Of a stretch of 64,000 nucleotides of DNA, positions 26,473 through 34,829 are shown in pieces. Both the position numbers and the translations under genes were made by a program. Location of the stretch: the NCBI RefSeq assembly GCF_965204195.1, contig NZ_OZ241975.1, positions 2,480,001-2,544,000 of the forward strand, read 5' to 3'. Numbering within the stretch: position 1 is the first letter of the stretch; each line of letters opens with the position of its first letter. The notes under the pieces are model-generated. The model saw nothing but the letters and a program-made list of their open reading frames with translations, was not told the DNA's origin and did not search any database. The stretch is from Poriferisodalis sp965204195. Lineage in GTDB: Bacteria; Actinomycetota; Acidimicrobiia; Acidimicrobiales; Poriferisodalaceae.

Positions 26473-27752
26473 GCCTGGCGGCGGCGATCTGGGACGAGGT
26501 GCTGCCGCGGGTTCAGGAGCGCCGGCTGAGCACAGCCGAGCCGCTGCCGGCGGTGGCCGACGCATGCCGACAGATCGCCGAGGACATCACCCGGGCGCGG
26601 GAGGCCGAGGCGCTCGACGCACGCGGCGAGTCGCTGAGCGACGACGAGCTGTCGTGGCTGCGCAGCCAGCTCGAAGCGCTGCTCGGCACTGGTCCGCTGG
26701 AGCGATACCTGCGGCGCGACGACGTGGAGAACATCTGGCTGTTCGGCCCGCACACAGGGGTGCTGGGCCTGGTCGGCGGCCGTCAGGAGGCCATCGGGGG
26801 GCTGTTCGCGGATGCCGAGGAGATGATCGGGTTCGTCGCGCACCTCGCCGTCACGCACGGCCAGACGGGCCGCCGGTTCGATCAGTCGGCGCCGCTGCTG
26901 GATCTGCGGCTGCGCAGCGGCGAGCGGGTGTTCGCGGCGATGGAGGTGTGCGGGCAGCCGTATCTGACCGTGCGGTGCCATCGCCACCGCATCGTGCGGC
27001 TCGACGATCTCGTCGCCGCAGGGTCGCTGACGCACGAGGCTGCAGAGTTCCTCGCCGCGGCGGTGCGGCCGCCTGCGCCCGCGAACGTGCTGATCTGCGG
27101 CGCGCTCGGGTCTGGCAAAACCACGCTGCTGCGCGCGCTGCTCGGCGAGATCGGCCCGACGGAGGTGGTGTGCACGCTCGAGCAGACCTTCGAGCTGTTC
27201 CTGCATGACACGCACCCGTACGTGTTCGCGGCCGAGACCCGCGAGCCCAACAGCGACGGCGAGGGCGAGATCGGCATGGAGGAGCTCGCCAGGCGCTCGC
27301 TGCGGTCGGGCGCAGACCGGGTGATCGTCGGGGAGCTGCGCGGACCCGAGGCGGCGACGTTCCTGTCTGCATGCGGCACCGGCTCGGACGGCTCCATGGC
27401 CACCATCCACGCATCGTCGCCCCGCCAAGCCCTTGCACGCATCGTCCGCTACTGCCTCAGCTCGGGTCTCGCAGGAGCGCAGTCGGCGCTGATCCAAGAA
27501 GCAGCCGACGTGATCCATCTCGTCGTTCACATGGGCAGCAACCCGCACACCGGGTTCCGGGGCATCCGCTCGATCACCGAGGTGCTCGGCGCTCCCGACG
27601 ACCGGTTCGAGGTCCACGACATCTTCGCCCGACCCAATCGAGGAGACCCGCTCGTGATGACCGGCCGGCCGCGCAGCCCTGAATTGGCTGAACGGCTGGC
27701 TGAAGGCGGTGCAGACGTCGCCGCATGGCCCAGCGAGCCTCGCCGGCCATGA
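26469..27752 (+). CDS. tadA: TadA/CpaF-type secretion ATPase
   Basis: 427 aa, starting at the ATG that overlaps the previous stop (ATGA). Type II/IV secretion-system hexameric ATPase that powers Flp pilus assembly. Visible motifs: the N-terminal GTGPLERYLRRDDVENIWL segment; Walker A GALGSGKTT near residue 211; an Asp-box-like CTLEQTFEL; Walker B-like VIVGELRGPEA near residue 285; the His-box GSMATIHASSPRQAL. Length is normal for the family. It is translationally coupled to the genes on both sides. Confidence 0.93.
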   Translation: MSLAAAIWDEVLPRVQERRLSTAEPLPAVADACRQIAEDITRAREAEALDARGESLSDDELSWLRSQLEALLGTGPLERYLRRDDVENIWLFGPHTGVLGLVGGRQEAIGGLFADAEEMIGFVAHLAVTHGQTGRRFDQSAPLLDLRLRSGERVFAAMEVCGQPYLTVRCHRHRIVRLDDLVAAGSLTHEAAEFLAAAVRPPAPANVLICGALGSGKTTLLRALLGEIGPTEVVCTLEQTFELFLHDTHPYVFAAETREPNSDGEGEIGMEELARRSLRSGADRVIVGELRGPEAATFLSACGTGSDGSMATIHASSPRQALARIVRYCLSSGLAGAQSALIQEAADVIHLVVHMGSNPHTGFRGIRSITEVLGAPDDRFEVHDIFARPNRGDPLVMTGRPRSPELAERLAEGGADVAAWPSEPRRP

Positions 27753-28696
27753 CGGGCGCTGTGTGGTTCGGGCTGCTGTTCGCAGCCGGCGCGGCAGTGA
27801 CGGCGCTGGCCGGGACCGGCGTGATCGGGGGGCGGGCCCGGGGGCGCCATGATGCCGCCCCCGCGCCGGGCGGCGACGCACAGCCTGAGCACCGCGCCGC
27901 TGCCGCAGCGCACTCGGCGCGCAATTCGCCAGTGCTCGCCAGATCGGGACTGGGCCCTAGCCGGCGGCTGTGGATCATCCAGGGCGCGGCCGCGGCGTGC
28001 GGCGCCGGCGGCGGGTACGCGGCGACGCGGCTGTGGGGCATGGCAGTGCTCGCCGGGGGCCTCGGGCTGCTGCTGCCGCCGTTCGTCGCAGCCCCCGCCC
28101 AGCGGCGGCGCCACACCGCCGAGGCGGTGGCCTGGCAGACCTGGACACGTCAGATTGCCGAACTGGCCCGATCCGGTGCGGGGCTCGGCGACGCTCTGGC
28201 CGCCAGCACCTCCCACGCCCCGCCCCAGATCGCCGACACGGTCGCCCGAACAGCCCGCACTGCGCGCCTCGCCGGCCTCGGCGCGGCGACCGGCGAACTC
28301 GCCGCGGCCGGGCAGACCTGGGAGCCCGAGGTTGCCGCGGGACTGCGGGTTGCCGCGACCTCCGGCGGGTCGCTGGCGGGACCCTTGGGAGAGCTCGCCG
28401 GGCGTATCGGCGACATCGTCGCCCTGCACCGCACCCGCACCGAAGCCGTCGTGCAGCTCTGGACGCAGACCATCGCGCTGCTGGCACTGGCCAGCGGCGT
28501 GATCACGCTCATGTACCGCAACAACCCCGCCTATTTCGAGCCCTACCGCACCCCGACCGGCCAAGCCGTGCTCATGCTCATCGCCTTCGTGCTGCTGGGC
28601 GCCACTGCATTCCTGGTGCGCCATTCAGTCGTGCGCGCCGACCCGTCGGTCCTGGTCGATCCCAGACGGCGCGGGCGCGCCCGGGACCCGCTGTGA
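27749..28696 (+). CDS. tadB: TadB-like inner-membrane platform protein
   Basis: 315 aa. The ATG at 27749 overlaps the tadA stop (ATGA); a start at 27725 is possible but less natural. Hydrophobic segments at the N-terminus (VWFGLLFAAGAAVTALAG), around residues 90-120, and two at the C-terminus (TIALLALASGVITLMY and AVLMLIAFVLLGATAFLV), with a cytoplasmic T2SF-type helical domain between (TWTRQIAELARSGAGLGDAL). This matches TadB, which with TadC forms the platform for the TadA motor. It overlaps tadC by four bases. Confidence 0.85.
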   Translation: MTGAVWFGLLFAAGAAVTALAGTGVIGGRARGRHDAAPAPGGDAQPEHRAAAAAHSARNSPVLARSGLGPSRRLWIIQGAAAACGAGGGYAATRLWGMAVLAGGLGLLLPPFVAAPAQRRRHTAEAVAWQTWTRQIAELARSGAGLGDALAASTSHAPPQIADTVARTARTARLAGLGAATGELAAAGQTWEPEVAAGLRVAATSGGSLAGPLGELAGRIGDIVALHRTRTEAVVQLWTQTIALLALASGVITLMYRNNPAYFEPYRTPTGQAVLMLIAFVLLGATAFLVRHSVVRADPSVLVDPRRRGRARDPL

Positions 28697-29517
28697 GCAC
28701 GACCGTGCTGGTGCTGGCCGCCGCAGGCGTCTTCACCGCAGGCGCCGCTCTCGCCGTCACAGCGGTCGCTGCCCCGCGAGAGCGTCCGGCGCGGCGCGGC
28801 ACCGCGGAGGCGATGCTGGGGCTGCTGCCCCAGCCGAGGCAGAGCCGCCGGGCCGACCTGCGGCTTGCCGGGGTCACGCCGCACGCCTATGCAGCGCAGC
28901 GTGCGGCCGGTCTCGCCGGCGGCCTGGCCGTCGGTGCTGTTGCTGCAGCCCTGTGGACCCATACACCCGTCGCCGCAGTGCTCACCGTGGCATTGGTCAC
29001 GGTCGCGGGATGGCAGTTGCCGGCCCAGAGCGTCCGCGACGCCGCCCGCCGCGCCCGAGCCGAACTCGACCAAGTGGTGCGGCTGTGGATCGTGCTCGCC
29101 GCCCAGCAAGTCAGCGCCGGCACAGACCCCGAGACAGCGATGCTGTCTGCCGCTGGGGTCGGCCGCCGGGCCGGATGGAAACTGCTGCACCAGCATCTGC
29201 AGCGAGCCCAGAACGAGCGCCGCCCCGCCGCCGAAGGCCTCGCCGAACTCGTCGAGCGGTACAGCCTGACAAGCCTGACCGCCGCAGTCGGCGCCTTCGA
29301 ACTCGCCGCGCGCCGCGGCACCCGCATGGCCGACGCCGTGCTCGCCGCGGCAGACAACCTGTGGCGCGACACCCTCGGACGCGAACGCGAGGCGGCCGAG
29401 CGGCGCAACCAGATCATCGTGCTGCCCGCCACCGCAGTGGCGCTGGCGCTCGCAGCCATCCTGATCTACCCGCCGTTCGTGTCGCTCACCGGCGGCATCA
29501 TCACCCAGGCCCCCTGA
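28693..29517 (+). CDS. tadC: TadC-like inner-membrane platform protein
   Basis: 274 aa from GTG 28693 (GTGA overlap with tadB). N-terminal span, a double span around residues 75-110, a T2SF-like cytoplasmic domain (LWIVLAAQQVSAGTDPETAML, and ELVERYSLTSL), and a C-terminal span (IIVLPATAVALALAAILIYPPF). This is the expected layout of TadC, the partner of TadB. Three bases separate it from the next gene. Confidence 0.85.
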   Translation: MSTTVLVLAAAGVFTAGAALAVTAVAAPRERPARRGTAEAMLGLLPQPRQSRRADLRLAGVTPHAYAAQRAAGLAGGLAVGAVAAALWTHTPVAAVLTVALVTVAGWQLPAQSVRDAARRARAELDQVVRLWIVLAAQQVSAGTDPETAMLSAAGVGRRAGWKLLHQHLQRAQNERRPAAEGLAELVERYSLTSLTAAVGAFELAARRGTRMADAVLAAADNLWRDTLGREREAAERRNQIIVLPATAVALALAAILIYPPFVSLTGGIITQAP

Positions 29518-29520
29518 ACG

Positions 29521-30057
29521 ATGCCGCCACGCCACGACCCCGCCGGGCTCGCGACCCTCGAATGGCTGCTCGTCATCGCCGCCGCCGGCGGCTTCGCCGC
29601 GGCGATGACAATCGCCTTCCAGAACCTGCTCGACGACGCCCCCCGCACACCCCCCGACCCCGCAGGCCGCCTCATCGACGCCGGCATCGACGCTGCCCGC
29701 ATCTCCTCCGAAGCGATCGCCCCGCAGATCATCGCCGAGACCTCCGCGGATGACACCGCGCTGGCGGAGGCTCACGCAGCCCTGGCGACGCTCGAGCGCC
29801 AGTGCGAAGACCTCGCATCGGCCTACCCCGACACCTTGGAGGCAGCCAGCTGGGCCTGGAGCACGGTCCCCATCGACATCCCTGCACCGCCGCCGACCAC
29901 GGCGCCCACCACTGAGCCGACGCCCACGACGGCTCCCGACGAGACAGCCCCTACCACCGTCACGCTCGCGCCTGGCACCGAGACCACTCTCGGCACCGGC
30001 GATGCGCCGCAGACCAGCGGACGCTGGGTGTGCCGGATCAGCCGCCCGCCCCGATGA
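29521..30057 (+). CDS. Flp/TadE-type pilin-like protein with Thr/Pro-rich tail
   Basis: 178 aa. A class III (type IV prepilin-like) start: short basic leader, Gly, then LATLEWLLVIAAAGGF with Glu at the fifth position of the mature chain, followed by the hydrophobic assembly helix. The middle is helical with cysteines; the tail is a threonine/proline repeat (TTAPTTEPTPTTAP), probably glycosylated or wall-spanning. It is longer than a classical Flp pilin, so more likely a minor pilin or pseudopilin. It should be cleaved by the prepilin peptidase at 32055-32540. Confidence 0.75.
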   Translation: MPPRHDPAGLATLEWLLVIAAAGGFAAAMTIAFQNLLDDAPRTPPDPAGRLIDAGIDAARISSEAIAPQIIAETSADDTALAEAHAALATLERQCEDLASAYPDTLEAASWAWSTVPIDIPAPPPTTAPTTEPTPTTAPDETAPTTVTLAPGTETTLGTGDAPQTSGRWVCRISRPPR

Positions 30058-30064
30058 ACGCCGA

Positions 30065-30712
30065 TCAGCACTCAGGCAGGTCCGCGGGCACCACAGGCAG
30101 CCCGCCGCTGAGATTGGCCGCATTCTGCGTACCCAACGCGTTCGCATCAGGCAGCGGGGCCAGCACCGCCGGCCCGGCCGCTGCCGCGTGCACCCGGTCG
30201 AGCCGGCCGGGCCATAGGGCACTGAAGGGGCCGACCACCTCGCCGGACACCTCCACCCGCACCCATCCCGGAGCGCCCGGGCCGGGCCGCAGAGCCGCGT
30301 CGGCGCCGCTGTGGCACCAATCGCTGCTGACCGTCACCGCTCCGGGAGTCCACCAACGCCATCCCTCCGCGCTCGCCCCTGCCGCATGCGCCGCGGCGTC
30401 GTGCGCAGCCGCCGACATCGACGACACACCGGGGTGCGGGTCGGCCTCGGCGTACACGCTGCCGTCGCCTGCATGCGCCAGCCCTGCGTCACCGACCGCG
30501 GCCCACGCTGCACGCAAGCCCGCAGACGCTGCAGTCTCGGCCTGCGCCCGGGCGCCCGTCACCAGAAAGGCGTGCGCCGCGAGGACCAGCAGGAGCACGA
30601 TGATCCCGGGCCACAGGATCAGCAGCGGCAGCACCTCGCCGCGCTCGTCCCGCCGGGCGGCAGGAGACCGGCCGTGAGGGCCCGTGCCCGACAGGCAGGG
30701 TCGCCGCGACAC
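30065..30712 (-). CDS. TadE-like pseudopilin, reversed within the Tad cluster
   Basis: About 215 aa if it starts at GTG 30712; later starts near 30660 are possible. The N-terminus carries the TadE/G signature: RRDERGEVLPLLILWPG followed by a long hydrophobic helix and then AxAQAETAASAGLRAAW. The rest is Ala/Gly-rich with two cysteines (DWCHSG and the C-terminal PEC). It is the only gene of the pilus block on the minus strand. Its start region overlaps the divergent plus-strand gene starting at 30674, so the two may share or compete for a promoter. The frame upstream to 31516 is open but antisense to another gene and is not credited. Confidence 0.6.
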   Translation of the reverse strand: MSRRPCLSGTGPHGRSPAARRDERGEVLPLLILWPGIIVLLLVLAAHAFLVTGARAQAETAASAGLRAAWAAVGDAGLAHAGDGSVYAEADPHPGVSSMSAAAHDAAAHAAGASAEGWRWWTPGAVTVSSDWCHSGADAALRPGPGAPGWVRVEVSGEVVGPFSALWPGRLDRVHAAAAGPAVLAPLPDANALGTQNAANLSGGLPVVPADLPEC

Positions 30713-31420
30713 AGCGACGAGACCGGCGGCGCCGTGACCTTGCTGGTGATGCTGATGGTGCCCGTCTGCGTGCTCGCAGCCGTGGTCGCCGCCGCGGTGC
30801 CGCGAAGGATCGCAGCGCAGGCCTCGGCGGACAGCGCAGCCGCCAATCTCGCCTCGCTCGCGGCCGGATGGCGCGACGCCCAAGGCCGCGACCACGGCCG
30901 CATCGGCTGGTTCCCGCCCGACTGCGACCCCGCCCCCGACCGCGCCGCGAGCCAAGCCCCCGAAGCGCTCGACGCGGATCTGCAGAGCGCCTGCGAGACC
31001 CTCGCACGGTCGCTGCTCGCCGATCTGGGCGCTCGCGGCTTCGACGAATCCGCCATCGCGGGCTTCTACAGCAGCGCCTACACGACATCGACCGGCTCGA
31101 CGGCACACAGCGACGCTCACCCAGCCAGTCTGCTCTGCCGCGCAGGCGGCCGAGCCGTGATCGCCGACGCCGCCCATGTCGCCCTCGCGGCCGACTGGGG
31201 CACCCGCGACTGGGCCACAGCCCACGTGTGGCCAGACGGCATCACGATCCGCAGCGAAGCCATCGGGCGCATCACACGGCCAACGGGCGATGACAGCGCC
31301 GGGCCGCCCGACTGCGGCGGGCTGTTCGACACAGCGCTGCACGAAGGGCTGCCGCGGCTCAGCGACGAAGCGCAGTCGTTCGCCGAAACGCTCCCCACGC
31401 GCACGGCGTTCGGCAACTAG
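30674..31420 (+). CDS. TadE/TadG-like pseudopilin
   Basis: About 248 aa from GTG 30674, chosen because it lies just before the hydrophobic segment (GGAVTLLVMLMVPVCVLAAVVAAAVPRR). An N-terminal membrane helix followed by AAQASADSAAANLASLAAGW is typical of TadE/G-type proteins. The remaining 180 residues are an extracellular mixed domain with four cysteines. No von Willebrand motif is visible, so it is not a full TadG. Its 5-prime end overlaps the divergent gene ending at 30065. Confidence 0.65.
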   Translation: MRARARQAGSPRHSDETGGAVTLLVMLMVPVCVLAAVVAAAVPRRIAAQASADSAAANLASLAAGWRDAQGRDHGRIGWFPPDCDPAPDRAASQAPEALDADLQSACETLARSLLADLGARGFDESAIAGFYSSAYTTSTGSTAHSDAHPASLLCRAGGRAVIADAAHVALAADWGTRDWATAHVWPDGITIRSEAIGRITRPTGDDSAGPPDCGGLFDTALHEGLPRLSDEAQSFAETLPTRTAFGN

Positions 31421-31428
31421 GCGCGCCC

Positions 31429-32058
31429 ATGCGACTGACGGCACTTGTCCCTGCCCGGCGAGCGCGACGCGGCCGCGTCGCCCTGACGACACGCCCTCTG
31501 ACCCCGCGCACAGCACGCGACGAGCGCGGATCCACCTCCTCGCTCGAGCTGATGGCCCTCACGCCGATGCTCGCGCTGGGTGTGCTGTTCATCCTGTGGT
31601 CAGGCCGAGGCGCCCGCGCCGAACTCGTCACCAGCCTCGCCGCGCAAGAGGCAGCCGTCGCCGCTGCGGTGTGCTGCGCCGACGGCCGCGCGACAGAAGC
31701 CGGCAGCCTCGACGACGCCCAGCGCCGCGAAATCACCGCAGCAGCGGTGCTGGGCACGCGGCCCGGACTCGACCACCTCTGCGCAAGCGGGCCACGGCCC
31801 GCCCCAGGAACCACTGGGTTCGTCACCGAAGCCCGCGTCGACCTCGAGCAGCCCCCCTCTGCAGCCGAACACGCCCAGCGGGTCCACATCGTGACCACCC
31901 ACGTCACCTGCGAAGCCGACGGCGCCGTCGCCCCCATACGCGGCCTGTTTGCAAGCCGCACAGTGCACGGACACGGCGCGCACGTCATCGTGCACACCGG
32001 CACGCCGGAGCCGGCCGGCAAGACACCCGGCGACCTCGGCGAGGGCGAGCAGCAATGA
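31429..32058 (+). CDS. TadE-like pseudopilin
   Basis: 209 aa. An arginine-rich leader ends in RDERGSTSSLELMALTPML, the TadE pattern with Glu after the cleavage region, followed by a hydrophobic helix and AAQEAAVAAAVCC. Four cysteines lie in the outer domain. It starts eight bases after the previous gene and its stop overlaps the prepilin peptidase start, so it belongs to the pilus operon. Confidence 0.7.
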   Translation: MRLTALVPARRARRGRVALTTRPLTPRTARDERGSTSSLELMALTPMLALGVLFILWSGRGARAELVTSLAAQEAAVAAAVCCADGRATEAGSLDDAQRREITAAAVLGTRPGLDHLCASGPRPAPGTTGFVTEARVDLEQPPSAAEHAQRVHIVTTHVTCEADGAVAPIRGLFASRTVHGHGAHVIVHTGTPEPAGKTPGDLGEGEQQ

Positions 32059-32540
32059 GCGCCGCTGCGGGCGTGTGGACCGCCGTCGGCGCCTGGGCGC
32101 TGCTCGGCGTGCATGCGTCATGGACCGATCTGCGTCGAGCCGTCATCAGCCGGCGCGCCTGCTGGGCCGCGGGCATCGCCATCGCTGCCCTGCTGGCCGC
32201 ATCGACGCTCGCGCTCAGCGACCCCCGCCGGTACCTGTATGTGCTGGCCGGCACCGCCGCCGTCGCCGCGCTCGCGGAGATCGCCTACCGCACCCGGCCT
32301 GAGGCGATCGGCTACGGCGACATCCGCCTCATCATCGTCAACAGCCTCCTGCTCAGCTGGTGGGGACCGGCGTGGCCATGGTGGGCACTCGCCGCCGGCG
32401 CAGCCGCCGCGTGGCCGCGAGCACTTGTCACCACGCTGCGCCGCGGGCGCGGCACCGCGGTGCGCTGCGCACCCGCGCTCACGCTCGGTGCCGGGCTCAT
32501 CCTCACCACCCGCCTCACCTCCGTCGGACCGCTCCCATGA
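32055..32540 (+). CDS. tadV: type IV prepilin peptidase (TadV/CpaA type, A24)
   Basis: 161 aa from the ATG that overlaps the previous stop (ATGA). Several membrane spans and the two catalytic aspartates of A24 aspartic peptidases: one in SWTDLRRAVISRR near residue 24, the other in the GxGD motif IGYGDIRLII near residue 80. It lacks the N-terminal methylase domain, as usual for Tad systems. It would process the Flp/TadE-type pilins on either side. Confidence 0.87.
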   Translation: MSAAAGVWTAVGAWALLGVHASWTDLRRAVISRRACWAAGIAIAALLAASTLALSDPRRYLYVLAGTAAVAALAEIAYRTRPEAIGYGDIRLIIVNSLLLSWWGPAWPWWALAAGAAAAWPRALVTTLRRGRGTAVRCAPALTLGAGLILTTRLTSVGPLP

Positions 32541-32571
32541 CACACCCACAACCGAACCAAAGGAAACTCCC

Positions 32572-33021
32572 ATGACCCACCGCACCACTCCCCGCAATGA
32601 AGCCGGCCTCACCACGCTGGAATGGCTGCTCATCGTGGCCGCCGTCGCCGGACTCGCCGCGCTGGCCGTCGTGCTCGTCCAGAACGTCGTCGACGACACC
32701 GCCGAGCAGCTCGGCGGCGCCAGTGCACGCGCCACCGCAGCCAACGTCGCCGCCGACACGGTGATCCGCGAAGCACGCACAGCGGATGTCAACGACGCCC
32801 GCTTCAACACATGGCAGCGATGGGAGCTGTACTTCACCGCCCGCTGCGAACGCCTCGAGATCCTCTACAGCGACACCAACCTCGACGTCGACGCCATCTT
32901 CGAAGGGCCCACCGACAAGGGCGACGACGCTCAACCCCTCACCGGCGAGCTCAATAAAGCCAACGACGCAGCCCCCGGCTCAGGCAAACCCCAAGCTGTC
33001 TGTCGCCGCAAGACAACCTGA
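32572..33021 (+). CDS. Flp-type pilin-like protein
   Basis: 149 aa. A strong ribosome site (AAAGGA) lies seven bases before the ATG. The prepilin signal reads NEAGLTTLEWLLIVAAVAGL, close to that of 29521-30057: Gly at -1 and Glu at +5 after the cleavage site. The hydrophobic helix is followed by an acidic, soluble C-terminal domain with cysteines, longer than a classical Flp. A strong translation signal and its own short leader suggest it may be a major pilin subunit. Confidence 0.75.
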   Translation: MTHRTTPRNEAGLTTLEWLLIVAAVAGLAALAVVLVQNVVDDTAEQLGGASARATAANVAADTVIREARTADVNDARFNTWQRWELYFTARCERLEILYSDTNLDVDAIFEGPTDKGDDAQPLTGELNKANDAAPGSGKPQAVCRRKTT

Positions 33022-33048
33022 GGCACCAGCAGCGCGCCCCGGCGGACA

Positions 33049-33531
33049 TCACTCGAGCTGACGCGCCTGCAGATCGACGGGCGGGGCGTCGCTGGGGACC
33101 ATTGGGGACGACCCGAAACGCTCCCGCTCCCCACGCACGTTGCGCAAGCTGCACACCGGCAGCTTGTGTACCTCGTACCAGCCGCCCCCGGAGTCGAGCA
33201 CACCCGGCTTCCAAAACGGCAGCGCCTCGGTGTCCGCGTAGGTGATCCCGAGACGGGCGCAGCGCTCCCCATAGCGCCGATTCAACAAATCGGCCTCGAA
33301 CTGACTGGTCGGATGATGCGCACGCCACTCCCGCGTCAACGAATCCGCATGGATCCGAGCCGCCCGGAAACGGGCACTAAAACCCCCCGCATCCACACCC
33401 ACATCACGCACCACCGACCCCACCGCAACCACCGCAGAAGCCGCGAACGCCGCCACGGCAGCCGTCAACAGCAGCCACCCCAACGTCGACAGGCCGCTGC
33501 TGGACCGCCGGGTAGCGACAAGGTTGGGCAT
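33049..33531 (-). CDS. Flp/TadE-like pilin at the end of the riboflavin operon
   Basis: 160 aa from ATG 33531, which overlaps the ribBA stop by one base (TGATG); a longer frame to 34026 runs antiparallel-free but inside ribBA and is rejected. The prepilin-like start RRSSSGLSTLGWLLLTAAVAAF is related to the pilins at 29521 and 32572, but Gly replaces Glu at position +5. Glu5 is needed for cleavage or assembly in many type IV systems, so this may be a cap or a non-assembling minor pilin. The outer domain carries REWRAHHPTSQFEADLLNRR and two cysteines. Coupling of a pilin to riboflavin synthesis is unusual. Confidence 0.65.
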   Translation of the reverse strand: MPNLVATRRSSSGLSTLGWLLLTAAVAAFAASAVVAVGSVVRDVGVDAGGFSARFRAARIHADSLTREWRAHHPTSQFEADLLNRRYGERCARLGITYADTEALPFWKPGVLDSGGGWYEVHKLPVCSLRNVRGERERFGSSPMVPSDAPPVDLQARQLE

Positions 33532-34829
33532 CAGTCGGCGAGCGGGGGCGCCTCTTCGAGATCGGCGTCGGCTTCGGCCGCGCCTTCGGCCTCGTCTTCC
33601 ATGAGGTGGCCGAGGCGCATCTTCTTGGTGCGCAAATAGGCCCGGTTGAAGGGATTCGCATTCGACGACGTCGGCACTCGCTCGACCACTTCGAGCCCGT
33701 AGCCGGACAGGCCGCCGATCTTGTTGGGGTTGTTGGTCATCAGCCGCATCCGCTGCACGCCGAGCTCCGCCAAGATCTGCGCTCCGATGCCGTATTCCCG
33801 GCTGTCGACCGGCAAGCCCAATTCCAGGTTGGCATCGACCGTGTCGCGCCCACGGTCCTGCAGCGAGTACGCAGCGATCTTGTGGCCGATGCCGATGCCG
33901 CGGCCTTCGTGGCCGCGCAGGTAGACGAGCACGCCAGCACCTGCTTCGGCGATGGCCTCGAGGGCACCGTGCAACTGCGAGCCGCAGTCGCAGCGCATCG
34001 ACGCCAATATGTCGCCGGTCAGGCATTCGCTGTGGACTCGCACCAGCACAGGCTCTGCGCCCATCACAGATCCGTAGGTCAGCGCCAGATGCTCGGTGTC
34101 GTCGAAGTCGCGGAAGACGTGTCCGGTGAACTCGCCGTAGATGGTGGGGATGCGGGCTTGAGAGATCGGGTCGACCAGGCGTTCGTTGACCCGCCGGTAA
34201 CGGATGAGGTCGGCAATCGAGATGAGCAGCAGGTCGTGCTGCTCGCAGAATTCGATCAGGTCAGGCACGCGGGCCATGGTTCCGTCGTCGTTGACCACCT
34301 CGCAGAGCACGCCCGCCGGATGGCAGCCAGCCAGCCGGGCCAGGTCCACGGCCGCCTCGGTGTGGCCTGCCCGCTTGAGCACGCCGCCGGGCCGGTAGCG
34401 CAGGGGCAGCACGTGGCCAGGACGGTTGAAGTCGTTCGCGCTCGACTTGGGGTCGGCAAGCAGGTTGAGCGTGAGTGAGCGGTCCGCCGCCGAGATCCCG
34501 GTCGTGGTGCCGTCGGCGGCATCCACCGTGACGGTGTAGGCCGTGCGCATGGACTCGGTGTTGACCGTCACCATGAGCGGCAGCGCCAGGTCGTCGAGGC
34601 GCTCCCCCATCAGGGGGGCGCAGATGACACCCGACGTGTAGCGCACGAAGAACGCCATCGCCTCAGGTGTGGCGTGCTCGGCCGCCATGATGAGGTCGCC
34701 CTCGTTCTCGCGGTCCTCGTCATCGACGACCACCACGATCTCGCCACGCCCGATGGCGTCGACTGCATCGGGGATCGCGGCGAAGGGCGAAGTCGCAGTT
34801 GCGTTGTCTGCCGCGGGGCGGTCAGTCAT
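33531..34829 (-). CDS. ribBA: bifunctional DHBP synthase / GTP cyclohydrolase II
   Basis: 432 aa from ATG 34829, which overlaps the ribE stop by eight bases (ATGACTGA). N-terminal DHBP synthase domain with DDEDRENEGDLI and HTEAAVDLARLAG; it makes the four-carbon unit of riboflavin from ribulose 5-phosphate. C-terminal GTP cyclohydrolase II with the zinc cysteines in SECLTGDILASMRCDCG, the RGHEGRGIG loop and DANLELG. The tail after LRTKKMRLGHLM is a short acidic extension. Coupled upstream to ribE and downstream to a pilin gene. Confidence 0.96.
   Translation of the reverse strand: MTDRPAADNATATSPFAAIPDAVDAIGRGEIVVVVDDEDRENEGDLIMAAEHATPEAMAFFVRYTSGVICAPLMGERLDDLALPLMVTVNTESMRTAYTVTVDAADGTTTGISAADRSLTLNLLADPKSSANDFNRPGHVLPLRYRPGGVLKRAGHTEAAVDLARLAGCHPAGVLCEVVNDDGTMARVPDLIEFCEQHDLLLISIADLIRYRRVNERLVDPISQARIPTIYGEFTGHVFRDFDDTEHLALTYGSVMGAEPVLVRVHSECLTGDILASMRCDCGSQLHGALEAIAEAGAGVLVYLRGHEGRGIGIGHKIAAYSLQDRGRDTVDANLELGLPVDSREYGIGAQILAELGVQRMRLMTNNPNKIGGLSGYGLEVVERVPTSSNANPFNRAYLRTKKMRLGHLMEDEAEGAAEADADLEEAPPLAD

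Noticed and set aside
30713..31516. Upstream extension of the minus-strand TadE-like gene
   Set aside because: It would be antisense to the plus-strand pseudopilin over its whole length, and TadE proteins begin shortly before the hydrophobic helix.
33532..34026. Upstream extension of the pilin-like gene into ribBA
   Set aside because: The frame is a shadow of ribBA; the TGATG overlap gives the natural start at 33531.
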